The position numbers were made by a program, and so were the translations under genes. Shown piece after piece: positions 17,155 through 25,972 of a DNA stretch of 64,000 bases. Position 1 is the first letter of the stretch. The number at the start of each line of letters is the position of its first letter. This stretch comes from Pontibacter sp. FD36 (GTDB taxonomy: Bacteria > Bacteroidota > Bacteroidia > Cytophagales > Hymenobacteraceae), in NCBI RefSeq assembly GCF_015686655.1, contig NZ_JADPMP010000004.1, positions 295,484 to 359,483 on the forward strand, in the 5' to 3' direction. The notes below the pieces were generated by a model. It made no database searches. It worked only from the letters and a program-made list of their open reading frames with translations, and was not told the DNA's origin.

Positions 17155-17200
17155 AAAAAGCCCCGCCAGCAGCAGGTATAGACTACCTCTTGCCGGCGGG
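17155..17200 (-). terminator. Terminator downstream of the unknown gene at 17226
   Basis: A near-perfect stem (cccgccagca / tgccggcggg, one mismatch) reads on the minus strand into ctttttta. It also faces the end of phhA. Confidence 0.6.
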
Positions 17201-17225
17201 ACTTAACTCTTTCTACTGATCTGCT

Positions 17226-17897
17226 CTAGTGCGTGAGCTCGTGGTTGATCATGAAACCAAGCTTGCGTGGCCGTGACAGCTGGGAGTTTTCCAGTTTCTG
17301 CTTGTAGGTGATGCGCTCAATATCCGAGACATCCTGCCCCATCAGGTCGTTGTTCACGGCTGCCACCATGGCGCTTTCCACGATCAGGCGCAGCATGTCA
17401 TCATTTATCACATTACGGGCAATGCGGTCATAAGGCAAGTCCATCTGCTTCACACCTTCTATGGCAAAGTGATTATCGATGTTAATGAGCATCCTGCCCA
17501 CCAGGTAACCTGGGTCGTCGAGGCGGTTGTACTTAACGGTATCAGCCATGAAGTTGTATGCCATGATGTGCCCGAAAAACCGGCGGCGGAAGTCCTCTTC
17601 CACGTAATCGTTGCGCATGATCTCGTAGTCGTCAGGGAACGTAACGATGTTGGAATGCATGACAAAAACCAGCAGATCACCAGAAAACTTAATCTGAAAT
17701 TCCAAATCGGTAATCGCCTTGTATTCGATCACAACATCCGAATTGTGCGTCGTGATCCGATTGGTCAGCTCCTCTACAATCTCCTGCGAAATTTCCTTCA
17801 TCCGCGTAAAGGTCTGGTAGGTATTGCGGTATATCGCCTGCTTCGTGGCCGACTTTTGCTGCAAGCCCTGTATTATATCGTCGAGTCTATCTTTCAT
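17226..17897 (-). CDS. Conserved protein of unknown function
   Basis: A 223-residue soluble protein without signal peptide or TM segments. The N-terminus is a predicted helical, Gln/Lys-rich stretch (LDDIIQGLQQKSATKQAIYRN). The middle has alternating strands (VVIEYKAITDLEFQIKFSG), and a later block reads FRRRFFGHIMAYNFMADTVKYNRLDDPGYL in parts. I do not recognise the family and give no function. It is a single gene on the minus strand with its own terminator at 17155-17200. Confidence 0.6.
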   Translation of the reverse strand: MKDRLDDIIQGLQQKSATKQAIYRNTYQTFTRMKEISQEIVEELTNRITTHNSDVVIEYKAITDLEFQIKFSGDLLVFVMHSNIVTFPDDYEIMRNDYVEEDFRRRFFGHIMAYNFMADTVKYNRLDDPGYLVGRMLINIDNHFAIEGVKQMDLPYDRIARNVINDDMLRLIVESAMVAAVNNDLMGQDVSDIERITYKQKLENSQLSRPRKLGFMINHELTH

Positions 17898-18016
17898 ACT
17901 TGTGCTTGTTTCGGGTGCTGTATTTTTTACTCTAATCTTAAGAAATAGTTATTCAAGCGGTTTTCGCCAAGGTATACCAGCCTTACTGAATTATATTTAA
18001 CAGGCTGAGGATCACT

Positions 18017-19168
18017 TTAATTAACAGGTGCTATAAATTGCCTTAGCACCTGCTCCTGATGCTGCGCAAAAGATGGTGGAGGCGCCACTTCATCCGCTAC
18101 CATCCCCTCTCCCACAAAAGCTACCTGCCTGATGCCGCTGGGTCCACCTGGCTGGGTCAGCAACATGCGCCTGGCCTGTGCCTGCTCAAGCACTTCAGGT
18201 ACGCTGTTCACGGCACCGGCAGGCACATGCAGCCTGTGCAGCTCTTGCAATAGCACGGCCCGCTCCTGCTGTCTAATCAGCCACTCTAACTGTTGGTTAA
18301 TAGCCTCCCGATGCTGCACTCTTGCATTGTTAGTTGCAAAGTGTGGATGATCTGCCAGCGCCTCCTCTCCCAACACCTGACAAAGTCGCCTAAACTGCCG
18401 GTCGTCACCGATGGCAAGCACTAAGGGCAGGCCGTCTTTGCAGGTAAATACACTGCCGTAGGGTACAATGTTGGGGTGCTCAGAGCCCATGCGCTGTGGG
18501 CTATGCCCTGCCACCAAGTAGTTAGTACCCTGGTTGGCCAATGCTGAAACGGCGGCATCAAACAGCGAAACCTGCACATACCTGCCCTCCCTGGTACGCT
18601 CACGCAGCAAGAGCGCTGTCAGTATGCCCTCCTTTAACTGGTGAGCTGCCAAAATATCCATCAGGGCAACGGGCATTTTGGTAGGTGGTCCGTCAGGGGA
18701 GCCGTTCATGTACATGAACCCGCTCTCAGCCTGTATCACGGCATCATACCCCGCCCGCTGGTCCTCCAGACCATAGCCTGTGATGTGTCCGTAAACCAGC
18801 CTGGAATTAAGCTGAGACAATGTGCGGTAATCTACCTGCAACTTCTCAGCATCACCGGGCTTATAGCTCGCAATCACCACATCGGCTTTGGAGGCCAGTT
18901 GGTGTACAGCTTCAAGCGCATGCGGCTGTGTAATATCGAACCCTACAGAGAGCTTGCCCCAATTAGCCGCCGAAAAGTAAGCCGAAACAGCTGTGCTCCT
19001 CTGCTCAGTTGACAGCATCCAGGTGCGGGTGACATCACCAGCGGTAGCGGTATTTTCAAGTTTTACCACTGTAGCACCAAGCTCTGCAAAAAACTGCCCT
19101 ACACTTGGCCCGGCAAGCACACTGGCCAGCTCGAGCACCAGCATATTTTTAAAAACGGGTTCAGTCAT
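18017..19168 (-). CDS. CaiB/BaiF CoA-transferase (family III)
   Basis: A 383-residue class III CoA-transferase, usually an intertwined dimer. The N-terminal LVLELASVLAGPSVGQFFAELGA and KLENTATAGDVTR blocks are diagnostic. The catalytic Asp is in QVSLFDAAVSAL, and a glycine-rich MNGSPDGPP and RMGSEHPNIVPYG loop follow. The acyl substrate cannot be read from sequence. The 27-codon ORF at 19325-19408 and its terminator lie just upstream, and may be separate or a leader for this gene. Confidence 0.88.
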   Translation of the reverse strand: MTEPVFKNMLVLELASVLAGPSVGQFFAELGATVVKLENTATAGDVTRTWMLSTEQRSTAVSAYFSAANWGKLSVGFDITQPHALEAVHQLASKADVVIASYKPGDAEKLQVDYRTLSQLNSRLVYGHITGYGLEDQRAGYDAVIQAESGFMYMNGSPDGPPTKMPVALMDILAAHQLKEGILTALLLRERTREGRYVQVSLFDAAVSALANQGTNYLVAGHSPQRMGSEHPNIVPYGSVFTCKDGLPLVLAIGDDRQFRRLCQVLGEEALADHPHFATNNARVQHREAINQQLEWLIRQQERAVLLQELHRLHVPAGAVNSVPEVLEQAQARRMLLTQPGGPSGIRQVAFVGEGMVADEVAPPPSFAQHQEQVLRQFIAPVN

Positions 19169-19245
19169 CTTCTTCAGGTATAAGTGATAGAGCGCAGGCC
19201 TGCATCAGGCTGTTGCGCTGTCAACAAAGCTATCAAAAAGGGTAT

Positions 19246-19276
19246 AAAAAAAGCAGCCCTTCCGAAGAAGAGCTGC
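19246..19276 (-). terminator. Minus-strand terminator after the 27-codon ORF
   Basis: On the minus strand the hairpin gcagctctt-cttcgg-aagggctgc has one G-U wobble that would be a mismatch on the plus strand, and runs into seven U's. It lies between the small ORF and the CoA-transferase gene. Confidence 0.7.
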
Positions 19277-19324
19277 CAGTATGTTTTCGCTATGTATAAA
19301 ATTAGGTCCCGATCAGGAGCGCTG

Positions 19325-19408
19325 CTATATCAAAAAGAAGATAGCATTGATGATGTTAACGCCCAGTAGAAGATAGAAGTTCGGAGATTCTTGTATAGCT
19401 TTTTTCAT
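19325..19408 (-). CDS. 27-residue ORF: small membrane peptide or leader peptide
   Basis: An ATG ORF of 27 codons encodes MKKAIQESPNFYLLLGVNI continuing INAIFFLI: a short polar N-terminus, then about 17 hydrophobic residues, i.e. one transmembrane-like helix. It is followed after about 50 nt by a minus-strand terminator and, 75 nt further, by the CoA-transferase start. It could be a stand-alone small membrane protein or an attenuator leader rich in Leu, Ile and Phe. No conserved family is recognised. Confidence 0.4.
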   Translation of the reverse strand: MKKAIQESPNFYLLLGVNIINAIFFLI

Positions 19409-19763
19409 TTTAATTTTAAATAAATCTTTCTTTTATATGTTTTAAGATGATTGTTTATATCACTTTGGGCTTATTTACGCCTCACCTAATCAAATGTTTC
19501 GGCGTTAATATAAAAAAATCTATGTAATTAAAACTTAATATTACTTAAATACTATAAGCTGATAAAATATTCTGTAATTCTGTTCGATTTAAAAGCATAA
19601 CATCTATATAGCGATTTTTTAATGTTTTGAACTTTTTGAATGCCGTTTCAACTTTATAAATGTATTGTGCTATTCTTTGCTGATCGACGATGCAATATTA
19701 ATATAATTTTCAATATAAATAACATAACCTTTTAAATTTTTCTCAGATAAGGTAAAAAAAACG

Positions 19764-19771
19764 TATCTTTA
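19764..19771 (+). promoter_or_regulatory. Possible -7 element of the DEAD-box helicase gene
   Basis: TATCTTTA, one mismatch from TAnnTTTG, sits about 60 nt before the TTG start. The surrounding region 19409-19830 is AT-rich and holds no other gene that I can support. Confidence 0.35.
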
Positions 19772-19830
19772 CCACAATAAATGCGGTTTAAAGGCCGCTA
19801 AGGCATAAAAATAATTTTATAGAGATAACT

Positions 19831-21318
19831 TTGGATTTTCGTTCTTTCAACCTTCACGAAGATGTGATCACCGGAATTGAGTCGATGGGTTACAATACTC
19901 CGACACCGGTACAGCAACAGGCCATTCCGCTCATATTGGAGCAGAAGGATATTATCGCCTGCGCACAGACAGGTACCGGCAAGACTGCCGCTTACCTGTT
20001 GCCGCTGATTGATCGCATTTCGCACGCTAACTACGACTTCACCAGTACCCTTATTCTGGTTCCTACCCGCGAACTGGCAAAACAGATTGATGAACAGGTA
20101 GAAGGCTTGGGCTATTTTGCCCCGGTTAGTTCTATCGCCATCTACGGTGGCAGCAAAGGCGACGAGTGGGAGCAGCAGAAGCGTGCCCTTACCGGTGGTG
20201 CCGATATTATCATAGCCACGCCAGGACGTCTGATGTCGCACATGGCCCTTGGCTACGTGAAACTAGACCAACTGAAGTACCTGGTGCTCGACGAGGCTGA
20301 CAAGATGCTGGACATGGGCTTTATGGATGACATCCTGAAAATAGTGCGTGCACTGCCTGCCGAACGCCAGACACTCCTCTTCTCAGCTACCATGCCGAAG
20401 AAGATCCGTGACCTGTCGCAGCAGATCCTGCAGCAGCCCGAAGAGATCAACTTGGCCATCTCTAAGCCGGCCGAAGGTATAGACCAGCGTTTATACCTGA
20501 CCTACGACAACCAGAAGCTGCCTTTACTGGAGCATTTGATCCGGGAGTTGGAAGTGCAGAATATGATCATCTTCACATCCCGCAAGTCGAATGTAAACCA
20601 GATTGTGCGCTCGCTGCGCAAAATGGGCTTTGAGGCCGAAGGTATTATGTCGGATCTGACGCAGGAGGAGCGTGAGAAAGCACTGCAGGGTTTCAAGAAC
20701 CGCAAGTACCAGATCCTGGTGGCTACGGATATTCTATCGAGAGGTATAGACATCGACAGCCTGAGCCATGTGGTGAACTTTGACATGCCACAGGATGCCG
20801 AGGACTATGTGCACCGTGTGGGTCGTACAGCCCGTGCAGCTTCTACAGGTATGGCCATCACGTTTGTAAATGAAAATGACATGTACCGGGTACGCAAGGT
20901 AGAGCAGCTGATCGAGCGTGACCTGCCTAAGCTTCCGCTTCCGGAGGGTTTTGGCCCAGCTCCGGTATTCGACCCGACCCGTCGTGACATGGGCCGTGGC
21001 CGTGGCGGCAAAGGCGGCGCAAGAACAGGTGGAGGAAGACCAGGCGGTAGCCAGCGTTCAGGTGAAGGCGGTGGCAGAGACCGCAATCGCCGCAGAGGAC
21101 CAAAGCCGGAAGGTACAGCCCCTCACAAAGAGGGCAACAACAGACCCATAAAGGCAGCCAACCCACAGCCAAGAGGTGAGCAAGGCACGCCCAGGGCAGA
21201 AGGACAGGAAGGTGGCCAGAAGCCAAACCGCAATCGTAACAGGAACCGTAACCGCAAGAAGCCGAACGATTCTAATCCACAGAATAGCAAGCCGCCAATC
21301 TCGCAAGACAATAACTAA
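19831..21318 (+). CDS. DEAD-box ATP-dependent RNA helicase
   Basis: A 495-residue RNA helicase. RecA domain 1 has the Q motif region (NTPTPVQQQAIP), motif I AQTGTGKT, Ia PTRELAKQ, motif II LDEADKMLD and motif III SATMPK. Domain 2 carries VATDILSRGIDID and motif VI HRVGRTARA. The C-terminus (about residues 385-495) is Arg/Gly/Asn-rich (GRGRGGKGG, NRNRNRNRNRKK), an unstructured RNA-binding tail. The start is TTG: an in-frame stop at 19789-19791 and no ATG between it and the conserved MDFRSFNL start leave no other choice. RhlE/CsdA-like role in ribosome or mRNA remodelling is inferred. Confidence 0.92.
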   Translation: MDFRSFNLHEDVITGIESMGYNTPTPVQQQAIPLILEQKDIIACAQTGTGKTAAYLLPLIDRISHANYDFTSTLILVPTRELAKQIDEQVEGLGYFAPVSSIAIYGGSKGDEWEQQKRALTGGADIIIATPGRLMSHMALGYVKLDQLKYLVLDEADKMLDMGFMDDILKIVRALPAERQTLLFSATMPKKIRDLSQQILQQPEEINLAISKPAEGIDQRLYLTYDNQKLPLLEHLIRELEVQNMIIFTSRKSNVNQIVRSLRKMGFEAEGIMSDLTQEEREKALQGFKNRKYQILVATDILSRGIDIDSLSHVVNFDMPQDAEDYVHRVGRTARAASTGMAITFVNENDMYRVRKVEQLIERDLPKLPLPEGFGPAPVFDPTRRDMGRGRGGKGGARTGGGRPGGSQRSGEGGGRDRNRRRGPKPEGTAPHKEGNNRPIKAANPQPRGEQGTPRAEGQEGGQKPNRNRNRNRNRKKPNDSNPQNSKPPISQDNN

Positions 21319-21358
21319 ACAGAAAGGGCCTCTCCTACCGGAGAGGCCCTTTCTGTTT
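21317..21358 (+). terminator. Strong terminator after the helicase gene
   Basis: A 19-bp perfect stem (aaacagaaagggcctctcc and its complement) with a 4-nt loop (tacc) begins inside the stop codon and ends in ttt. Confidence 0.85.
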
Positions 21359-21430
21359 AACATGGGCTACACCTTAGTCACACGCCTCTTCAGCCCATTA
21401 TTCTGCCTGCATAACTAAAGTTATAGGTAT

Positions 21431-21463
21431 AAATACTGTTTTCATCTACAGAAAACAGTATTT
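21431..21463. repeat. 13-bp perfect inverted repeat upstream of the outer-membrane protein gene
   Basis: aaatactgttttc and its complement are separated by 7 nt (atctaca). It lies about 160 nt before the start at 21624. It may be a second terminator or an operator; there is little U-tract. Confidence 0.45.
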
Positions 21464-21623
21464 CATATAATATTTCCAGATTAATATATATTATTTAATA
21501 TCTTTCTACTCGTTACCATTACGCTTCACTGCACTTATTCTCTACCCAGACTAATAGGAAGTGAGGGGCTTTGGCTTTAGGGGCAAAGACTGCCAGTGTC
21601 ATTCTAACCATTTTTAACTCTAT

Positions 21624-24071
21624 ATGAAACAAACTTTACTGCTGGCACTCCTCTGGTGCCTGGCATGCCCGGCTTTTGCTCAGTTACCAGCACCGACAGG
21701 CACCATCAAAGGCATTGTAGCCGATTCTGCAACACAGGCCTCTCTGGACTACGTCACGGTAGTGGTGCAGGAAGCAGGAAAGAACCAGGCAATCAAAAGC
21801 ACTTTCACGAAAGACAATGGCTCCTTTGAGCTGACGGGCCTTGAGTTGAAGCAGTACCAACTGGTGCTCTCCTATGTAGGCTACAAAACAAAAGTGCTGC
21901 CTCTCCCAGCTTTTACCGGCACGACCATCGACCTGGGCAGGTTAGCCCTGGTTTCATCGGCCAAACAACTGAAGGAAGTGCAGATCGTAACGGAGAAACT
22001 ACTGGTGGAGCAGGATATCGACAAGCTCACCTACAACGTAGATGCCGACCCCGAAAGCCAAACCATGACGGCCCTGGACATGCTCCGCAAGGTGCCACTG
22101 CTGAGCCTGGATGCTGAGGACAACATCAAACTGAACGGCAACAGCAATTACCGGGTACTTGTCAACGGCAAAACATCATCACTGTTTGTCCGCAGCCCGA
22201 AGGACGTGTTCCGTAGCATGCCGGCCAGTACCATCAAAAGCATTGAAGTGATCACCAACCCGCCATCCAAATACGAAGCCGAAGGCGTGGGCGGCATCAT
22301 CAACATCATCACGCACAAAAAGAACATTGGTGGCTATAATGGCTCTGTGAATGCGCAGGTATCCAGCCCGAGGGGAAGTAATTTTGGTGGCTACCTGACT
22401 GCCAAAGTCGGCAAGGCGGGCTTCTCTGGCTATTTTGGAACTGGCTCATATTATAGCCCGGCCAACAGCAACAACCTGTACCGTGAAGACAACATACGCC
22501 AGACAGTACTGCAGCAGGTTGGAGAAAGCCGAAACGACAATACCTATCAATACGCGAGCGGTGAGTTCAGCTACGAGATGGACACACTAAACCTGTTCAC
22601 GGCCAACTTCAGCATGAACATGAACAATGGCAATAACACACTGGCGCAGCGTGTCGATCTGTTTAACTCCACCGGTGCACTGACCCAGGCTTACACGCGT
22701 CTGAACAATGGCAACTTTACCTGGAGGGGCAGCGACTTTGGTGCTGACTACCAGCGCACCTTCAAGAAAAACAAAGATCAGCTTTTCACGCTTTCTTACA
22801 GGCTAAGCAATAGCGGCAATGGCAGCGGCTCAGACTTCATACTGGACCCAGTACTCAACTTCAATGGTCAGGTAAGCCAGACGGACAATGATGGCAGTTC
22901 AGTAGAACACACCATGCAGGCTGATTATGTGCAGCCGATCAAAAAGCATACCCTCGAGTTTGGCGTGAAAACTATCTTACGACTGAACAGCAGCGATTAC
23001 TTCTACAGCAACCAAAACCCTGAAACGGGCAATTTTGTGATCGACGAGAACCTGACCAACAGTTTCGACTACCGCCAGGATATCTATGCCGCCTATACCT
23101 CTCTCAGCCTCAAAAAAGGCGATTGGGGTCTGAAAACCGGTGCACGTCTGGAAGAGACTAAAATCGACGCAAACTTTAAGTCATCAGGCACAGTGGCTAC
23201 TCCTGACTACTTCAACCTGATCCCGAATATCACCCTGTCGCGCAAATTGAAAGGGGCCAGCACCATGCGTTTGTCCTATACCCAGCGCATCGAGCGTCCG
23301 AGTCTCTACTACCTCAACCCGTATGTAAACCAGATCGACCCGCGCAACATCAGCTTTGGTAATCCGAAACTCGATCCGGCCACAAACAATGTGTTCAATC
23401 TGGCTTATAACACCTTCGTGAAGGGAACATCTGTAAATGCAAGCATCTTCCATAACTTCACCAACAACTCCATCCAGAGCTATACCACGCTTGGAGCTGA
23501 CACCGTGGCCCGTACCACCTATGGCAACATAGGCCGCAACCAGACTTATGGTTTCTCTTTGAGCGGTAACACTACACTGTTCAAGAAGCTGAGCATTAAC
23601 CTGAACTCCACTACCAACTACGTGAAACTGACCAGCGTCATCGACGGCGTGCCGCAGAACAACGAGGGCTTCACTTACAATGTGTTCGGCTACTCGAGCT
23701 ACCGCTTCGACAAGGGCTGGCGGGCAAGCGGCAACATTGGCTATTATTCGTCACGCATTTTGCTGCAGGGCCGCTCAGCCGGTTATATCTGGAATAGCCT
23801 CTCTGTAAGCAAGCAATTCCTGAAAGACAACAAAGCAACGCTGAGCTTCTCAGTGAACAGTCCGTTTCAAAAGAACCGTCGCTTCGTGAACGAGATCAAT
23901 GACCCGCGCTTTACACAGGTTCAGGAGAACTTTAATGTGATGCGACGCTACAGCGTTGCCTTCAACTACCGCTTCGGCAAACTGAAGGGAGACATTGCCC
24001 GCAAGAAGCGTGGCATTAAAAATGACGATGTGAAAGCCGGAGAGCAGTCAGGCGGGGGCGGTGCGAATTAA
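21624..24071 (+). CDS. Outer-membrane beta-barrel protein with carboxypeptidase-like regulatory domain
   Basis: An 815-residue secreted protein with a signal peptide ending near PAFAQ. Residues about 25-110 form a carboxypeptidase regulatory-like beta-sandwich (TIKGIVADSATQASLDYVTVV). A plug-like segment follows (IKLNGNSNYRVLVNGKTS, SIEVITNPPSKYEAEGVGGI), then a long barrel rich in aromatic strand ends. This is the OMP_b-brl_3 class, TonB-receptor-like. A C-terminal Lys/Gly-rich tail (ARKKRGIKNDD, GGGGAN) replaces the usual terminal aromatic residue. No cognate lipoprotein or regulator lies beside it. Confidence 0.8.
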   Translation: MKQTLLLALLWCLACPAFAQLPAPTGTIKGIVADSATQASLDYVTVVVQEAGKNQAIKSTFTKDNGSFELTGLELKQYQLVLSYVGYKTKVLPLPAFTGTTIDLGRLALVSSAKQLKEVQIVTEKLLVEQDIDKLTYNVDADPESQTMTALDMLRKVPLLSLDAEDNIKLNGNSNYRVLVNGKTSSLFVRSPKDVFRSMPASTIKSIEVITNPPSKYEAEGVGGIINIITHKKNIGGYNGSVNAQVSSPRGSNFGGYLTAKVGKAGFSGYFGTGSYYSPANSNNLYREDNIRQTVLQQVGESRNDNTYQYASGEFSYEMDTLNLFTANFSMNMNNGNNTLAQRVDLFNSTGALTQAYTRLNNGNFTWRGSDFGADYQRTFKKNKDQLFTLSYRLSNSGNGSGSDFILDPVLNFNGQVSQTDNDGSSVEHTMQADYVQPIKKHTLEFGVKTILRLNSSDYFYSNQNPETGNFVIDENLTNSFDYRQDIYAAYTSLSLKKGDWGLKTGARLEETKIDANFKSSGTVATPDYFNLIPNITLSRKLKGASTMRLSYTQRIERPSLYYLNPYVNQIDPRNISFGNPKLDPATNNVFNLAYNTFVKGTSVNASIFHNFTNNSIQSYTTLGADTVARTTYGNIGRNQTYGFSLSGNTTLFKKLSINLNSTTNYVKLTSVIDGVPQNNEGFTYNVFGYSSYRFDKGWRASGNIGYYSSRILLQGRSAGYIWNSLSVSKQFLKDNKATLSFSVNSPFQKNRRFVNEINDPRFTQVQENFNVMRRYSVAFNYRFGKLKGDIARKKRGIKNDDVKAGEQSGGGGAN

Positions 24072-24153
24072 AATTTTGTTAGGTCAGCTCCGGGGGCCGC
24101 TCGAAGAGGTGGTTCCTGGTCTTACTTAAAAAACTTGCAAGCAGCCTTTTTAA

Positions 24154-24339
24154 TTTGCCGGTTTGTCTTCTTCCATTGGTGAGCATATCAAAGTGTCCTT
24201 TACTTATCATGCTGGAGGTCAACTAAGCTATGGGGAGCACAATGCGACCAGCTATTATTATACCTACAACAACAATGATTGGATCATCTCAGCTACTTAC
24301 CTGCTTCGGGCAAAAAAGAAAGACCAAGAAGCTGAGTAA
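24154..24339 (+). pseudogene. Remnant of an outer-membrane beta-barrel gene (C-terminal fragment)
   Basis: After a stop at 24151-24153 an open stretch of 61 codons without a start codon encodes beta-strand-like sequence: SIGEHIKVSFTYHAGGQLSYG, then SYYYTYNNNDWIISATYLL and a charged tail ending EAE. The alternating aromatic/polar pattern is that of barrel strands. Nothing upstream continues the frame, so this looks like the decayed end of a porin-like or OmpW/autotransporter-like gene. It does not match the C-terminus of the intact protein just upstream. Confidence 0.45.
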
Positions 24340-24416
24340 AATGAAAATATAGGCTTCTAACAAAATCAAAACGACAAGGTATACTACCTTAAGTTTTCAT
24401 CACTAAACAGGTATAA

Positions 24417-25040
24417 ATGCAAACGACGGCTATTCAAAAAATCAGATCACTTGCTTTTCTATACCTGACCTTGCTCTTATCGATGAGTTGTGATAAAAAG
24501 GCGCCTGGTCCGGAGGAGCCTTCTCCTCTGAATGAACTCGCCTTACAGCTAGACGGACAGGACTGGGTGCCAACAGCGATTGACGGCGATAAGTGCAGAA
24601 GCAGGTTTAATGGTGCCTGGTCAGTTCATACAGTAAACGACATTTCCTCCCCTGCTTTTACAATTACAGCACACAGCAACTCCGGCAAGAGCGACATGCA
24701 AGCAGACGACTTCCTGGAGATTCAAATTACAGGAGTAGATAAAAAGGGCACTTACCACACGACCGGCACTTATCAAGAAATTTTCGACTCCTATGCTTAT
24801 TACCTGATCACGCACGCCGATGGCACTTCTACCAGGTATGTGAACATGCAGAATTCCTTGCAGGTAAAGGTAGATGAAATATTGCCGCTGTCTGGCTTTG
24901 TCAAACTCCAGAGCATAAAAGGAAGCTTCGAAGGCATCCTCTATCATGAGCAAAACCCGGAGGAAATTATCAGAATTGAAAAGGGACATTTCAAGTTTAA
25001 CAAGCCAAACAGCTACAATCCAAACCACTGTAGCCTATAG
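24417..25040 (+). CDS. Lipoprotein of unknown function
   Basis: A 207-residue lipoprotein: the signal peptide ends LLLSMSCDKK (lipobox SMSC at residue 25), followed by a Pro/Glu linker. The body shows alternating beta strands and no recognised catalytic motif. An aspartate or lysine after the cysteine (CDK) would suit inner- or outer-leaflet retention, which cannot be settled here. Confidence 0.7.
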   Translation: MQTTAIQKIRSLAFLYLTLLLSMSCDKKAPGPEEPSPLNELALQLDGQDWVPTAIDGDKCRSRFNGAWSVHTVNDISSPAFTITAHSNSGKSDMQADDFLEIQITGVDKKGTYHTTGTYQEIFDSYAYYLITHADGTSTRYVNMQNSLQVKVDEILPLSGFVKLQSIKGSFEGILYHEQNPEEIIRIEKGHFKFNKPNSYNPNHCSL

Positions 25041-25139
25041 AATATTCTGCTAAACCTGATTTGCCTAGATCCTGTAAACCGTTCCGGCGCATTTCACCGT
25101 TTAAGTGAGCATCCAAACACTTAAACCAAAACCTCCATC

Positions 25140-25853
25140 ATGCGCATTCTCTATATCTTCCCGCATCCCGATGATGAATCCTTCGGTCCGGCCCCTGTTA
25201 TGTGGCAGCAGCTGGAGCAAGGTCACCAGGTATACCTGCTCACCCTCACCAGGGGCGGCGCCACCAAGGTACGGCACGAACTGGGCCTGAGCGTGGAAGA
25301 GATGGGCGATGTCAGGTATAAGGAGATGCTGGCCGTGGAGCGGGTGCTCGGCCTGACAGGCATGACGGTGCTCGACCTGCCCGACAGTAAACTGGCAGAG
25401 ATGGACCCACGCGAGATTGAAAAGGTGGTAAAGGCGCATATCCGGCAGATAGAACCGCAGGTCATCGTATCGTACCCGGTACATGGGGTGAGCGGCTTTC
25501 ATGATCACCTCGTGATGCACGCCGTCGTTAAGCGGGTATACCTGGAGATGAAAGAAGGCGGTTCCGACTACCTGAAAAGGCTAGCTTTTCTGACGCTGCC
25601 GAACAAAACAGAACAGCCGCTGCAATCCGGCAAATTCCTGATGAAGCACAGCAGGCCCGACCTTATCGACTGCGAAGTGAAGCTGCGACCCGAGGACATA
25701 GAAATCATGAAAAAGGCACTGAACTGTTATGACACCTACCAGGACGTGATCAAGCAGGCCAATGTGGTGGAGTCGATCGGCGATACCGTCTACTTCGAAC
25801 TTTATCAGGAGGACCATAAACCTCCACTGGCTAACCTAACGGATGGACTTTAG
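25140..25853 (+). CDS. PIG-L/LmbE family zinc deacetylase
   Basis: A 237-residue LmbE-fold hydrolase. The zinc site is visible as HPDDE (residues 9-13) and HDHL, with the third His of the family in between. These enzymes deacetylate N-acetylglucosaminyl lipids or thiol conjugates (bacillithiol BshB2-like or mycothiol-conjugate amidases). Bacteroidota that make bacillithiol use such proteins, but bshA or bshC are not in the window, so the substrate stays open. No signal peptide, so cytoplasmic. Confidence 0.85.
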   Translation: MRILYIFPHPDDESFGPAPVMWQQLEQGHQVYLLTLTRGGATKVRHELGLSVEEMGDVRYKEMLAVERVLGLTGMTVLDLPDSKLAEMDPREIEKVVKAHIRQIEPQVIVSYPVHGVSGFHDHLVMHAVVKRVYLEMKEGGSDYLKRLAFLTLPNKTEQPLQSGKFLMKHSRPDLIDCEVKLRPEDIEIMKKALNCYDTYQDVIKQANVVESIGDTVYFELYQEDHKPPLANLTDGL

Positions 25854-25972
25854 CCTTGAACAAAAGACTAGCTGACATTTGGCTAAAAGAGGAGGCAAGG
25901 TATAACATGGTGTTAAATGGAAGCCAATGCTTATTTTAGCGTATCCTTAGGGGCTATACCTATACCTGAATT

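Noticed and set aside
19489..19760. Possible small genes in the AT-rich stretch before the helicase gene
   Set aside because: No ORF of useful length with a promoter, no tRNA or riboswitch fold recognised.
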